Positions 17,145 through 25,423 of a stretch of 64,000 nt of DNA are shown one piece after another. Origin of the DNA: Hydrococcus rivularis NIES-593. GTDB taxonomy: Bacteria > Cyanobacteriota > Cyanobacteriia > Cyanobacteriales > Microcystaceae. The position numbers were made by a program, and so were the translations under genes. Under the pieces are notes generated by a model. It worked only from the letters and a program-made list of their open reading frames with translations, searched no databases and was not told where the DNA came from. How positions within the stretch are numbered: the stretch's first letter is position 1; the number at the start of each line of letters is the position of its first letter. The DNA lies in contig NZ_MRCB01000001.1 in NCBI RefSeq assembly GCF_001904635.1, positions 62,001 through 126,000 of the forward strand, in the 5' to 3' direction.

Positions 17145-18683
17145 TCAGTAGATTAAATTCTCTCTAGTAGCAGGTTTACTACGCTCAATACCTCTTTGCG
17201 ATCGCTGTTGATTGATTAATGCTTGTTGGGTAAAGAAACGTAAACTTTCAATCTGCTCAATTTCGTTTGTGGTTAGTCGAGTTGGTATCTCTTCGTACCA
17301 GTTTCCCTGACTGTAGCAGGTTTGCATCACAGGAGTATTATCCCCATGACGGTAAACACTCAGAGTATTGCTATCTAAGCTGGCACTCAACTCCCGTCCT
17401 TTGATACGGAAGTTATTGGTAACAAGCATATAGTCAGTGATTATAGAAGGCAAATGTTTGAGAGTAGAAGGCAGAAGGTTAAGAGAAGGAGGAACAGGGG
17501 AAGATTGCTCTTCTAGGAATTGTTTAGCAGTAAGACCATTTTCTTCTGAAATATCCTGTTGTGGGTACTGTTTTTGGGGATGCGGCTGAACTTTTTTCTT
17601 AGTGTTATTTGCTTCCGAAGTGGGGTTATCTTCTGATTTGGGTTGTATTATCGAAATCTCATCTAGATAATCACTGTTTAGTATATATGTACTAATAAAT
17701 TTTTTGGAGTTACTATCGGTATCGCCATTGCTATCACTTGTACTGCTGTTAGTAGCTTTACTGATATAAAAGGACTCTTTGTTACTTGTGCTGTTAGTAT
17801 TGATGCGGTTAATTGCTCTGGCTTTAGCTTGTTGAATTACTTCTTTATCTTTATCTGGATCATACATTATTCCATATTCAGACCGCAGTTTGTTCCAGCT
17901 ATAAGGTTTGTATACTTGATAACCTGCAATTTTGACATCATTATGAATGTAGGTAAAGCCTAGTAGTTCTTCCCCCTGCATCTTAGGCAATACTCCAATG
18001 TTATTTTCCTCCAGGCGTTCAATGAACGTAGAAACGGTGGGACTATCCTTAATGGCTTCTCCTATTGCTTGGCGAATAATTTCCTTACTTGTTGGGGTTT
18101 TGTGCTTACTGTTGACTGCTCTAATACTTTTTGATCGGTTGGGGCTGGTAAGTGTAATTATTCCGTACTCTTGCTCTAACTTAGAGGCCACAGCTTCATT
18201 TGTTGTTGGAGTTACTTCCAATCCTAGTTCCGCCGCGATGCGTCTAGTTGAGACTTGGGAGTTGAAATAATCATAGGAATCATTAACTAAGCTGCCATCT
18301 AACCGAATACGGGAGGCGATTATGTGCAGGTGTTCGTGGTTGCGATCGTGGTGGCGTACTGCAACAAACTGACTGGTAGCTGCTACAGATGATTCTTCTT
18401 TGGGCAAGTATCCCATATCCTTGAGATATTCTCTTGCTACATAACTGTACTGACTGTTGGATAAATGCTCGTGGTAGTTCGGGCGGTGTGCGATCGAGAT
18501 GATGAGGTGAGCGCACTGCCGTTTAACTGCTTTGTTGGTGTACTTGATGGTGAGAAACTGCTGGTTAAATTCGTCTGGCTTTGTTCCCATCATATTAGTA
18601 TCGACAATTGCAGCATCATCTTTGCCCAAGACATACTTGAGCGTGTCGAGAAAATTGGGTTTTTTGTAGATGACGGGAATCAA
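17145..18683 (-). CDS. MobA/VirD2-like relaxase
   Basis: 512 residues. The N-terminal 200 residues are the relaxase domain. The metal-binding three-histidine region is HHDRNHEHLH at residues 111-120, preceded by the HLIISIAHRP strand at 59-68. Tyr70, Tyr79 and Tyr81 are candidates for the nicking tyrosine. The C-terminal half is long, Ser/Asn-rich and poorly ordered, ending in a short conserved-looking segment around residues 410-460. This layout fits the MOBP-type mobilisation relaxases. It lies 42 bp after a MobC-like gene and nicks oriT to start conjugal transfer. No type IV secretion genes are visible, so the plasmid is probably mobilisable rather than self-transmissible. Confidence 0.85.
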   Translation of the reverse strand: MIPVIYKKPNFLDTLKYVLGKDDAAIVDTNMMGTKPDEFNQQFLTIKYTNKAVKRQCAHLIISIAHRPNYHEHLSNSQYSYVAREYLKDMGYLPKEESSVAATSQFVAVRHHDRNHEHLHIIASRIRLDGSLVNDSYDYFNSQVSTRRIAAELGLEVTPTTNEAVASKLEQEYGIITLTSPNRSKSIRAVNSKHKTPTSKEIIRQAIGEAIKDSPTVSTFIERLEENNIGVLPKMQGEELLGFTYIHNDVKIAGYQVYKPYSWNKLRSEYGIMYDPDKDKEVIQQAKARAINRINTNSTSNKESFYISKATNSSTSDSNGDTDSNSKKFISTYILNSDYLDEISIIQPKSEDNPTSEANNTKKKVQPHPQKQYPQQDISEENGLTAKQFLEEQSSPVPPSLNLLPSTLKHLPSIITDYMLVTNNFRIKGRELSASLDSNTLSVYRHGDNTPVMQTCYSQGNWYEEIPTRLTTNEIEQIESLRFFTQQALINQQRSQRGIERSKPATRENLIY

Positions 18684-18725
18684 ATTGAGACAGTTGAAAG
18701 TGGGGGCTATAGAACCTACAATGCC

Positions 18726-19082
18726 TTATTTATCTTGGCTTGAGGGTGATTTATCTGGAACGTCCATGTGAAATGCAGCTGCGATGGTCTGATCTACAAG
18801 TGCGATCGCCTTATTAACAGTATCCAAAATTTGCTGGTTGTTTGTTTCTTTCGCTAAATGAGATAACATCATCAGTTCGCTTTTAAGGTTTCCAGCAGTG
18901 GCGCGGATAGTTATCAAGTCGGCGGGCGGTTTTGCCGTTAGTACCCGCCTTAATCCACAGGAACGTAAATACTCAGATGCAGTTACCCCTGTAGTGATCG
19001 CTTTTTCCTCAATGGTAGTTTTTTCTTCCTCAAAGAGGTATACCTTGATAGATTTAGTTCGCTTTACGGGGTCGTTTACCAT
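18726..19082 (-). CDS. MobC-like relaxosome accessory protein
   Basis: 118 residues. An N-terminal ribbon-helix-helix-like segment (RTKSIKVYLFEEEKTTIEEK) is followed by VTASEYLRSCGL and a helical ANLKSELMMLSHL-type region, the usual MobC layout. It is the first gene of the mobC-relaxase pair and would bind oriT and help the relaxase open it. The upstream intergenic region is the expected location of oriT. Confidence 0.75.
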   Translation of the reverse strand: MVNDPVKRTKSIKVYLFEEEKTTIEEKAITTGVTASEYLRSCGLRRVLTAKPPADLITIRATAGNLKSELMMLSHLAKETNNQQILDTVNKAIALVDQTIAAAFHMDVPDKSPSSQDK

Positions 19083-19598
19083 ACCTTAGCCATCAAAAAG
19101 TCAATATAAAACAGAAGTAGTATTTATTAGAACTACATGATAAACGATTGTATTGAATATATTGTCAATTAATCTAATTTATTGCGAATAATATAAGGAT
19201 AAAATGCCCCCATTGAACATACCTTGTTTTAGTTCTGGATTGTGCGACAACAGCAATGGTTTATTGTGGAACGCGACTGATGTAAATTTATATGCAGCGA
19301 GGGTTGTAGAGTTTTGTTCCAAGACGATTGATGTTTGAAGTAATGCTGAAATAGTTGGGTCAATTTGCCCTCAGAATACCTCAATCATGGGAATTGTGAG
19401 AGTTTATTTATCAGTTAACAACATATTTTTATTTAAAAAACTAGACTTAATTTTCAATTGATTGGGGTAATTAGTGTGTGAATTGGGGTAGTTAGGAGTA
19501 AATACGGGGGTAAGTTCTTCTACAGTGTGGTTAAAGTAAGAGTATTGACAAGTAGCTTACTGAAAAGCTTGGGTTGCAGATTATATAGAAGTAAGGGT
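19083..19598. other. Candidate oriT region
   Basis: About 515 bp between divergent genes, upstream of mobC, where oriT usually lies. It contains CCCCATTGAACATACCTTGTT at 19208-19228, which recurs with two changes at 20598-20618. ATTGGGGTA occurs twice at about 19460-19490 and again near 20780. No nic site can be proven from sequence. The in-frame TTG at 19527 could extend the next gene into this region. Confidence 0.4.
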
Positions 19599-20177
19599 AT
19601 GGCAAGAACGAGTAAGCCTGCTGATTCTGTTGAGTTGGCGCGAATCATGCGGAATAAGGATACTGAAGATGGGATAGTAATTAGCTATCTCCAGTCGAAG
19701 AAGCGAGGGCAAACTGAGTTAGTATGTGAAGCGTTGCGGGCGTATTACCTACCGTTTGCACTATCGGCTGCGGGAGTATCCGGTATGGAATTGCAGTCGG
19801 CCCTCCATGATGCGATCGCGCAACTTGAAGCCCAGATAATTAAGATGAAACGGACATTTGGGATGGAGGGTTTGCCCCAGGTAGTTCTTGTTAATCCTCA
19901 TAGTGGAATTTTCTCGCAGGGTGTGATTGGCTTACAACCAACAATTGGAACTAATGGTGTGGGAGTAACTCCTGTTTCAACTAATTTAGTTCCCCCTTCG
20001 GTTTCTTTTTTTGATTCCACTGAGCCAAGTCCTGACTCGCTACCTATTACCTCAGAACCAGTCGGATCAAATATTTTGGAACAAGATTCTGAAGATGATG
20101 GATTCTTTAATGATGACGAGGATGACCCAATTGCTAAGGCAGAAATAGAAGTTGATGCAGGATTTCGTCTGGAGTGA
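19599..20177 (+). CDS. Hypothetical protein, possible ParR-like partner of parM
   Basis: 192 residues from ATG 19599; an upstream start at 19527 would add 24 residues that look unlike the rest. The N-terminal 65 residues are basic and helical and could be a ribbon-helix-helix DNA-binding domain (KKRGQTELVCEALRAYYLP). The last 80 residues are acidic and disordered. A small DNA-binding protein with a flexible acidic tail next to a ParM-like actin would fit ParR, which binds the centromere and caps the filament. However, 876 bp separate it from parM and typical parMR order is the reverse. Confidence 0.5.
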   Translation: MARTSKPADSVELARIMRNKDTEDGIVISYLQSKKRGQTELVCEALRAYYLPFALSAAGVSGMELQSALHDAIAQLEAQIIKMKRTFGMEGLPQVVLVNPHSGIFSQGVIGLQPTIGTNGVGVTPVSTNLVPPSVSFFDSTEPSPDSLPITSEPVGSNILEQDSEDDGFFNDDEDDPIAKAEIEVDAGFRLE

Positions 20178-21053
20178 AGGGATTATGGGGAATGGCTGTT
20201 AAGTATTAGAGAAAAGCGTATTCTTTGCCTTCGCTTATGCTACTTACGTAATTCCCTCCCTTGTCCTGTTTGTTGTTGTGGGCAATATTTTCTAGAGTGC
20301 GATGGCTACACCCGCAGCAGGCATCGCGTCAGGCACTGTTGCTACCAAGTGCTTTGCATTTCCTCACAAGGTGCATTTAGAAGGAGTTTTTGCCCAAGCG
20401 CCTGTATTACTCAAAGGTTTTAATGAAACCATGTTAACCATATATTTAGTCAGAGCTTGTGGTCGAATGCATTAACAGTATTTGACCGGACTGGAGAGGC
20501 GATCGCATTCTAACTCCGGCGGTGCAATTGCCTTCATGATATTTCATTTGTAAAAGTTGTAATCAACAATTTTGCAGCAAAGCAAATTTGTAATAAACCC
20601 CATTCGACATACCTTGTTATTTTATTAGACTGCTCAATTGTGGTGCTTTTAGTGAGGTAAGTGTGGGGATGATTGAGGTAATACTGGGTGCAATAATTAC
20701 AATTACATGGCTTATTTGATAAGCCAAAGACTAACTTCATTTTCTAATTCAACTTTTAGTTGATACAGAATTAGGGTGTGATTGGGGTAATTTGTTCATG
20801 ATACAGGACGTAATTTAACCAGCGTGTGTTGAAGAAATTTTTAATACATTAATTTACTTAGAATCTACAGTTTCGGTTTGGTATTAGTGTTATAGAAGAT
20901 ATAGAAGAAAATGAGCGGAATAATTTTTTCTCTACTTACTTTGTATGTAAAAAACCTGTTAACCCCTGTAAAGAAAGTGTTTTGCACTACAGCATTATTC
21001 CTATTTCAGTTAAATTAGTAACAATAGTAAAAATTAATAAAACATCAATATAT
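20178..21053. other. Long intergenic region upstream of parM
   Basis: Nearly 880 bp without a credible gene. It contains the second CCCCATT...CATACCTTGTT repeat (20598-20618) and another ATTGGGGTAATT (about 20782). A parC-like centromere would be expected here if parM is partnered, but no regular iteron array was found. A 68-codon minus-strand frame at 20534-20740 overlaps the repeat and is not convincing. Confidence 0.4.
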
Positions 21054-22298
21054 ATGCCTAAAACAAAGGAGAAAACAGACGTAAAAAAGATAGTAATTAC
21101 GATTGACATGGGTGCGAGTAAAACCAAGGTTATCGTTCAGGAGTATCCAGAAGGAAAGCCTGTTGTTTTACTTTTAGATTCAGAAATAGCGGATGTTGCT
21201 AAAGCCTCAGTTGAAAGCGTCCAACCTGAAGGTAGTCCTGAATCTCGTGCTTGGGTAGGAATCGGTGATGAGTATTTCGCCTTGGGAGAACTTGCTCGTC
21301 GTCGGTTTGGGGGTATATCGCAACTGAAGGAGCTAAAGTACGAATTGGCAATCCCCAAAATTTGCGGAGCATTTTGGCTGGCTAAGGAGAAGTTGAACCT
21401 GGGTAATGATGTTGCAGCTTACTTGAGTGTCCTGCTGCCGCCGGGTGAAGTGCAAGACAAGGAACAGTTACAAATTCGGTTGAAGGATACGTTTCGGGGG
21501 TTTGATACACCAGCAGGTAAGATGCGGGTGAAAATGCTTCGTTATGATGCAGCGTCTGAAGGTAGTGGAATATTTTTCCACCGTAGGCGAACGCTTGGCG
21601 ATCATGTACCTGTTTCGATGTATGTGATGCTTGGTTATCGCAACGCGAGTATTTTCACCTTTCGGAGTGGTTCGATTGGTGCAGGAATAACCAGCAATTT
21701 TGGTATGTCTTGGTTAGTAAATAATTTGATTTCCAAAACATCGGGACTAAGCCCTGATAATTCCAATATTATTGAGGTACTGATAGAAGCTGGAGCCAGT
21801 TATGACCCCCAGGTGATGCAAAAACTCTCACGCAAGCGCAAAGGTGATGAGATTCAACTTGATGGAGAGTTGATGTCCAAAGCTTTATTACTTGCTAGAG
21901 ACGAATATTGGCGTGCGATCGCTAGGTGGTTGCGATCAAAGATGGATGAGGACATTGAAGAACTGGTATTCTGCGGAGGAACTGCGGATTACATTCGTCC
22001 AGAAATAGATGCTTACTTCCAGAAAGAGGGGATTAAAGTATCCTGGCACGGTAATATTTTTATACCTGATGAAATATCTTCTGGTATGGACAATCGGATG
22101 GCGGATGTTTGGGCTTTCCACCAGCACATGATTATTCAGTTTGATAAGTTGACTGGTTACATACGCTCTGAGGTTGTACCGCTAACTAAATCTGTTGAAG
22201 GTAATACAAATAATACAGGTGAAGAAGTCAAACGTAAGTATAACTTTACGCCTTGTGAGCGGCCTAGTACCTTTATTGCTGTAAACGAGAATGTTTGA
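21054..22298 (+). CDS. parM: ParM/StbA-like actin-family protein
   Basis: 414 residues from ATG 21054 (MPKTKEKTDV); an in-frame TTG at 20982 lies upstream but adds an unlikely leader. The actin-fold phosphate-1 motif is TIDMGASKTKVIV near residues 15-27. The phosphate-2 region lies about residue 210-220 (GSIGAG), and an adenosine-type motif ELVFCGGTADYIRPEI is near 305-320. The family forms ATP-driven filaments that push plasmid copies apart. It shares the replicon with ParA-like genes, so two segregation systems may coexist. A bidirectional terminator follows at 22329-22384. Confidence 0.75.
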   Translation: MPKTKEKTDVKKIVITIDMGASKTKVIVQEYPEGKPVVLLLDSEIADVAKASVESVQPEGSPESRAWVGIGDEYFALGELARRRFGGISQLKELKYELAIPKICGAFWLAKEKLNLGNDVAAYLSVLLPPGEVQDKEQLQIRLKDTFRGFDTPAGKMRVKMLRYDAASEGSGIFFHRRRTLGDHVPVSMYVMLGYRNASIFTFRSGSIGAGITSNFGMSWLVNNLISKTSGLSPDNSNIIEVLIEAGASYDPQVMQKLSRKRKGDEIQLDGELMSKALLLARDEYWRAIARWLRSKMDEDIEELVFCGGTADYIRPEIDAYFQKEGIKVSWHGNIFIPDEISSGMDNRMADVWAFHQHMIIQFDKLTGYIRSEVVPLTKSVEGNTNNTGEEVKRKYNFTPCERPSTFIAVNENV

Positions 22299-22328
22299 TA
22301 GGTTCAGACAAAAATCAGTGTAGTAAAA

Positions 22329-22384
22329 AAAGAATCAGTTAGAACGAGGTGCTGCATAAAACAGTACTTTCTAACTGATTCTTT
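22329..22384. terminator. Bidirectional hairpin terminator
   Basis: Perfect 16-bp arms AAAGAATCAGTTAGAA (22329-22344) and its complement (22369-22384) around a 24-nt loop. It lies between the convergent parM and the 147-residue gene. An A-run on one side gives a U-tract in the minus direction. Confidence 0.7.
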
Positions 22385-22390
22385 GAGATT

Positions 22391-22834
22391 TTAGTATGGC
22401 TGTTGATCTAGCATTTGGGAGCAATCAACATGAGAATTGGTAATTTCTGGAATGTGTTGAATTACAGAGTTAATTTGCTCCATGTCTGCATATTGTTGTT
22501 CTCGTCTTTTGCGGAGTTCCCATGATTTACGGTTATAAGCTAACAAGTCTTCCAAACTCATGTTGAATTTGTATTTGGCAAAATTCAATAATTGTTCTGT
22601 GGTGTAACGACAATCTTCAGGACGACCAAAACAGATTTCAAACTGAGTCTTAAAAGTTTTCCAGTCGAAATTATCAGATCCTAATTGCCGTTGTGATTCG
22701 CGTCCGTAAAGATCGCGAATTGAATAGAAAATGGCATTGTACTTACGCACATCAAATGACTCAACTTTGAATTGTTCCATTGTCGAATCATCAATTGTAG
22801 TAACTTTGAGTTTATTGGATTTATTAGCAGCCAT
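22391..22834 (-). CDS. Hypothetical protein, paralogue of the next gene
   Basis: 147 residues, helical and charged with no membrane segment. It aligns with the 112-residue neighbour over its length: TTIDDSTM/SLIDDSIM, KYNAIFYSIRDLYG/KLKAVYYGLQETWG, FEICFGRPEDCRYTTEQLL/FIATFGTIENPKYTVEQMV. The pair therefore arose by tandem duplication. The C-terminal 30 residues here are extra. No family is recognised. Being small, conserved and plasmid-borne, an accessory or anti-defence role is only a guess. Confidence 0.7.
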   Translation of the reverse strand: MAANKSNKLKVTTIDDSTMEQFKVESFDVRKYNAIFYSIRDLYGRESQRQLGSDNFDWKTFKTQFEICFGRPEDCRYTTEQLLNFAKYKFNMSLEDLLAYNRKSWELRKRREQQYADMEQINSVIQHIPEITNSHVDCSQMLDQQPY

Positions 22835-22882
22835 AGTTGTCTCTTAGATAGGTTTTTCATTCTTAGCTGCGTCAGCATTAGT

Positions 22883-22913
22883 AAAAAAATCCCACTTGTA
22901 AAAGTGAGATTTT
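22883..22913 (-). terminator. Rho-independent terminator between the paralogues
   Basis: On the minus strand, AAAATCTCACTT, a 4-6 nt loop and AAGTGGGATTTT form a 12-bp stem with one mismatch, followed by a run of T. It follows the 112-residue gene by about 24 bp, so the paralogues have separate transcripts, at least in part. Confidence 0.7.
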
Positions 22914-22936
22914 CTGTATAATTAAATGACTTCTAA

Positions 22937-23275
22937 TTATTTTGCTGATAAACGTTTACGCTGTTGCCAAGTACGCTTATTGACTTCGAGTAATTCTTCC
23001 AACCCCTTGTTAAAGTGCTTAATAGAATACTCGACCATTTGTTCAACCGTATACTTGGGATTTTCGATTGTGCCGAATGTAGCAATAAATCGAAATTTGA
23101 ACTCATCCCATTGTGCTTTTGTCCAGTTAGTTTGAGACTGTGCTTGGATAATACCCCACGTTTCCTGCAATCCATAATAGACTGCCTTAAGTTTGCGCTC
23201 GTTATAGGCAGCAATTTGGTAAATACCCATTATGCTGTCATCAATTAAGCTAACTTTTCTAGTTTTAGTAGCCAT
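22937..23275 (-). CDS. Hypothetical protein, paralogue of the previous gene
   Basis: 112 residues, helical and basic, sharing about a third of its positions with the 147-residue neighbour, including the N-terminal IDDS motif and the F-x-x-x-F-G-x-x-E core. It ends with a Lys/Arg-rich tail (NKRTWQQRKRLSAK). No family is recognised. About 540 bp of repeat-rich DNA separates its start from the IS element. Confidence 0.7.
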   Translation of the reverse strand: MATKTRKVSLIDDSIMGIYQIAAYNERKLKAVYYGLQETWGIIQAQSQTNWTKAQWDEFKFRFIATFGTIENPKYTVEQMVEYSIKHFNKGLEELLEVNKRTWQQRKRLSAK

Positions 23276-23818
23276 ATTTATCTTCTGTAAAATACATAGG
23301 TTTTTCTTGAAGTAATAGTGTCAACTTCAGTGCTTTTTCTCATTTATTTGGACGTAAGTCCGTGTCAAAAAAATAACGATGGTTGTCTAAGGAAAAACAT
23401 TGTAATTTTTATAACTCCTCATTTGTGTATTAGACTGGAATTTACTTTATTATTTATTTTTTGTTTTTTAGGTTTTCATTGGGTATAAAACCACTATTTT
23501 AAATAACGGTTAATAGTAATATATAGGACTCATATTTGATTTCTAAAAAACCAAATTGGTTAGAAGCTTGCTATACAAAGGTTTATGGCTCTCCGAGTTT
23601 GGGTATGATAAATTAATACCTAAAAAAGGGTGAACCCATTTATATGGTAAGGTTTCATACAACAAAACAACAGATTTGATAAAAATAGAATTTGATTGTC
23701 TTGAATCCCTTGCCATCTAATGAATTAAAGTCATATTAAGTATTAATTTTGTATAGCAAGTCTCGGAGAGCCTGGTTTATTTCTCAGTATACTTAGCAAG
23801 ATTCAAGTACGATTCCTA
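23276..23818. repeat. Repeat-rich intergenic block with an extra IS end and crossed inverted repeats
   Basis: Contains an extra copy of the IS630 terminal repeat at 23520-23550. CTTGCTATACAAA (23567-23579) pairs with TTTGTATAGCAAG (23748-23760), and GGCTCTCCGAG (23587-23597) pairs with CTCGGAGAGCC (23762-23772). The two pairs are interleaved, not nested. A 27-nt repeat shared with 15477-15503 lies at 23783-23809. Together these suggest small non-autonomous elements or decayed IS ends. Confidence 0.55.
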
Positions 23819-24961
23819 TATATAGGAATTATATTTGATTTCTGAAAAAGACTGCGAGATAATACGGATAGAGATATCTGTGTAATAACGGACAATGATA
23901 AATCAGCATCTACAAGCAGCGATCGCAGAACTACAAAAATTTATAGATAATCGTCCAGATGCCCGTGAGGTGAGGAAAGCTTTGGCAGTAAAACTGGTTT
24001 ATCAAGGCTACAAGTATGAGGAAATTCAAACAATTTTAGATGTGTCTGTTGGTTCGATAACAAGCTGGAAGCAAGCCTACAAGGAATATGGAATTTCGGG
24101 ACTGCGCTTAAATCATAAAGGAAGAAAAAGTTACCTGAGCGATGAACAGTTCCAAGAAGTATTAAGTTGGTTGCAAACGAAAGATACTTGGGAGCTTGGT
24201 GAACTGGAGTACAAATTAGCATTTGAATATGATGTAATCTACGAATCAAAACGGAGCTATTACGATTTATTTGACGCGGCAGGAATTAGTTGGAAGAAAA
24301 CCACTTCCTTAAATCCAAAGGCTGACAAGGAGGCTGTTGCTGCAAAAAAAAACAGATTGAAACATTGTTGGCAAGCAACACAGAAGAAATAGAAGCCCGA
24401 AGGCTGAGAGTATTACTAATAGATGAATGTCATCTGCTGTGGGGAGATTTAACTGGTTATGTTTGGGGAAGAACTGACCAAGAAATAGCAGTTGGAGTCG
24501 TTAACGAACGAGATAAACAGACATATTACGGGGCGGTTGACTATCTCAATGGCAAGTTACTGCTGAAAGCTTACAACGCTGGTAATTCAGACAATACGAT
24601 TGATTATTTACATTATTTATTAGACCAGTCTCCCAATCAACGATTACTTCTTTTTTGGGATGGTGCTTCTTACCATCGTTCACATCTAGTTCAAAACTTT
24701 TTAGGCGAAATCAATCAAGGTTTACCTCAAGAGCAATGGAAAATTCACTGCGTCCGCTTTGCTCCTAATTGCCCATCACAAAATCCTATAGAAGATATTT
24801 GGTTACAAGCAAAAACCTGGGTTAGACGTTTTTGCGCTTTAATTCCAACATTCTCTCATTTAAAGTGGATGTTTGAGTGGTTTATGCGAAACACTACCTT
24901 TGATTTTCTGTCTCTCCAGATGTACGGAGTTTTTTCAGAAATCAAATACTAGTCTTATATA
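23819..24961 (+). mobile_element. IS630-family insertion sequence
   Basis: About 1.14 kb, bounded by 31-nt terminal inverted repeats: left 23819-23849 and the complement of 24931-24961, most bases identical and sharing ATTTGATTTCTGAAAAA. Ends begin with TATATA, in keeping with the TA target duplication of this family, so the exact edge is uncertain by a few bases. It carries one transposase gene split over two frames. Confidence 0.75.
23895..24952 (+). CDS. IS630-type transposase, two frames joined by -1 frameshift
   Basis: Frame 1 (23895-24392, 165 residues) carries the N-terminal helix-turn-helix (YEEIQTILDVSVGSITSWKQ). Frame 2 (24365-24952) carries the DDE catalytic domain: DECHLLWGD, FWDGASYH and NPIEDIWLQ. 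They join at a run of nine A followed by C (24344-24353), which contains the heptamer A AAA AAC in the zero frame, a classic -1 slippery site. Slippage gives a fusion of about 350 residues with all catalytic residues present, so the element may be active. Confidence 0.85.
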
Positions 24962-25423
24962 AGGTTGTTAGTAGATAAAATAGTAATATAAAGTACTTAA
25001 GTTATATTGAATTCTTTAGCAATTAGTTTATCAGTATTGTTCGGCGAGATTTCTCTAAAAATTTTTAGTTTTTTTAACATTTAAAATTCAAATGTGTGTC
25101 TCGCCAAGGGATTTATCAAGCTCTATTTTGATGGGCTGTCTTGGTTGTTCGTCATTCCCGGCTTATGATTCATCATTGCTTGGCAACACTTACATCCCGT
25201 TTGTTCTGGCTGCTGTGGCATTCGATTTGTTGGTGTTGTTCTTTGACTCGTCAGCACTTGGATTAGTTTTGCTTCGTTTATAGCCCTGACGGATTGATTA
25301 GGTGTCACAACTTCTCTGGATGTGTTTGCAAAGGAAACAGTAGGGGTTAACTACTATGTACATATAAAGTTAGAAACACAACAGTTTTGCATTTCTCGTT
25401 TTACTAATAAAACATCAGCTAAA
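24962..25423. other. Intergenic region after the IS, with a possible small Cys-rich gene
   Basis: Holds a 61-codon minus-strand frame (25308 to 25123, GTG start) whose end reads EQTGCKCCQAMMNHKPGMTN. It has clustered Cys, Met and His suited to soft-metal binding and sits downstream of the metal-handling lipoprotein gene. There is no homology evidence and the plus-strand frames here are no better, so it is listed only as a candidate. Confidence 0.3.

Noticed and set aside
20534-20740. 68-codon minus-strand frame
   Set aside because: It covers the CCCCATT...CATACC repeat, has no ribosome site, and low-complexity coding; more likely non-coding.
25092-25283. 63-codon plus-strand frame after the IS
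   Set aside because: Hydrophobic by chance in an AT-rich region, and it lies opposite the more plausible Cys-rich minus-strand candidate.
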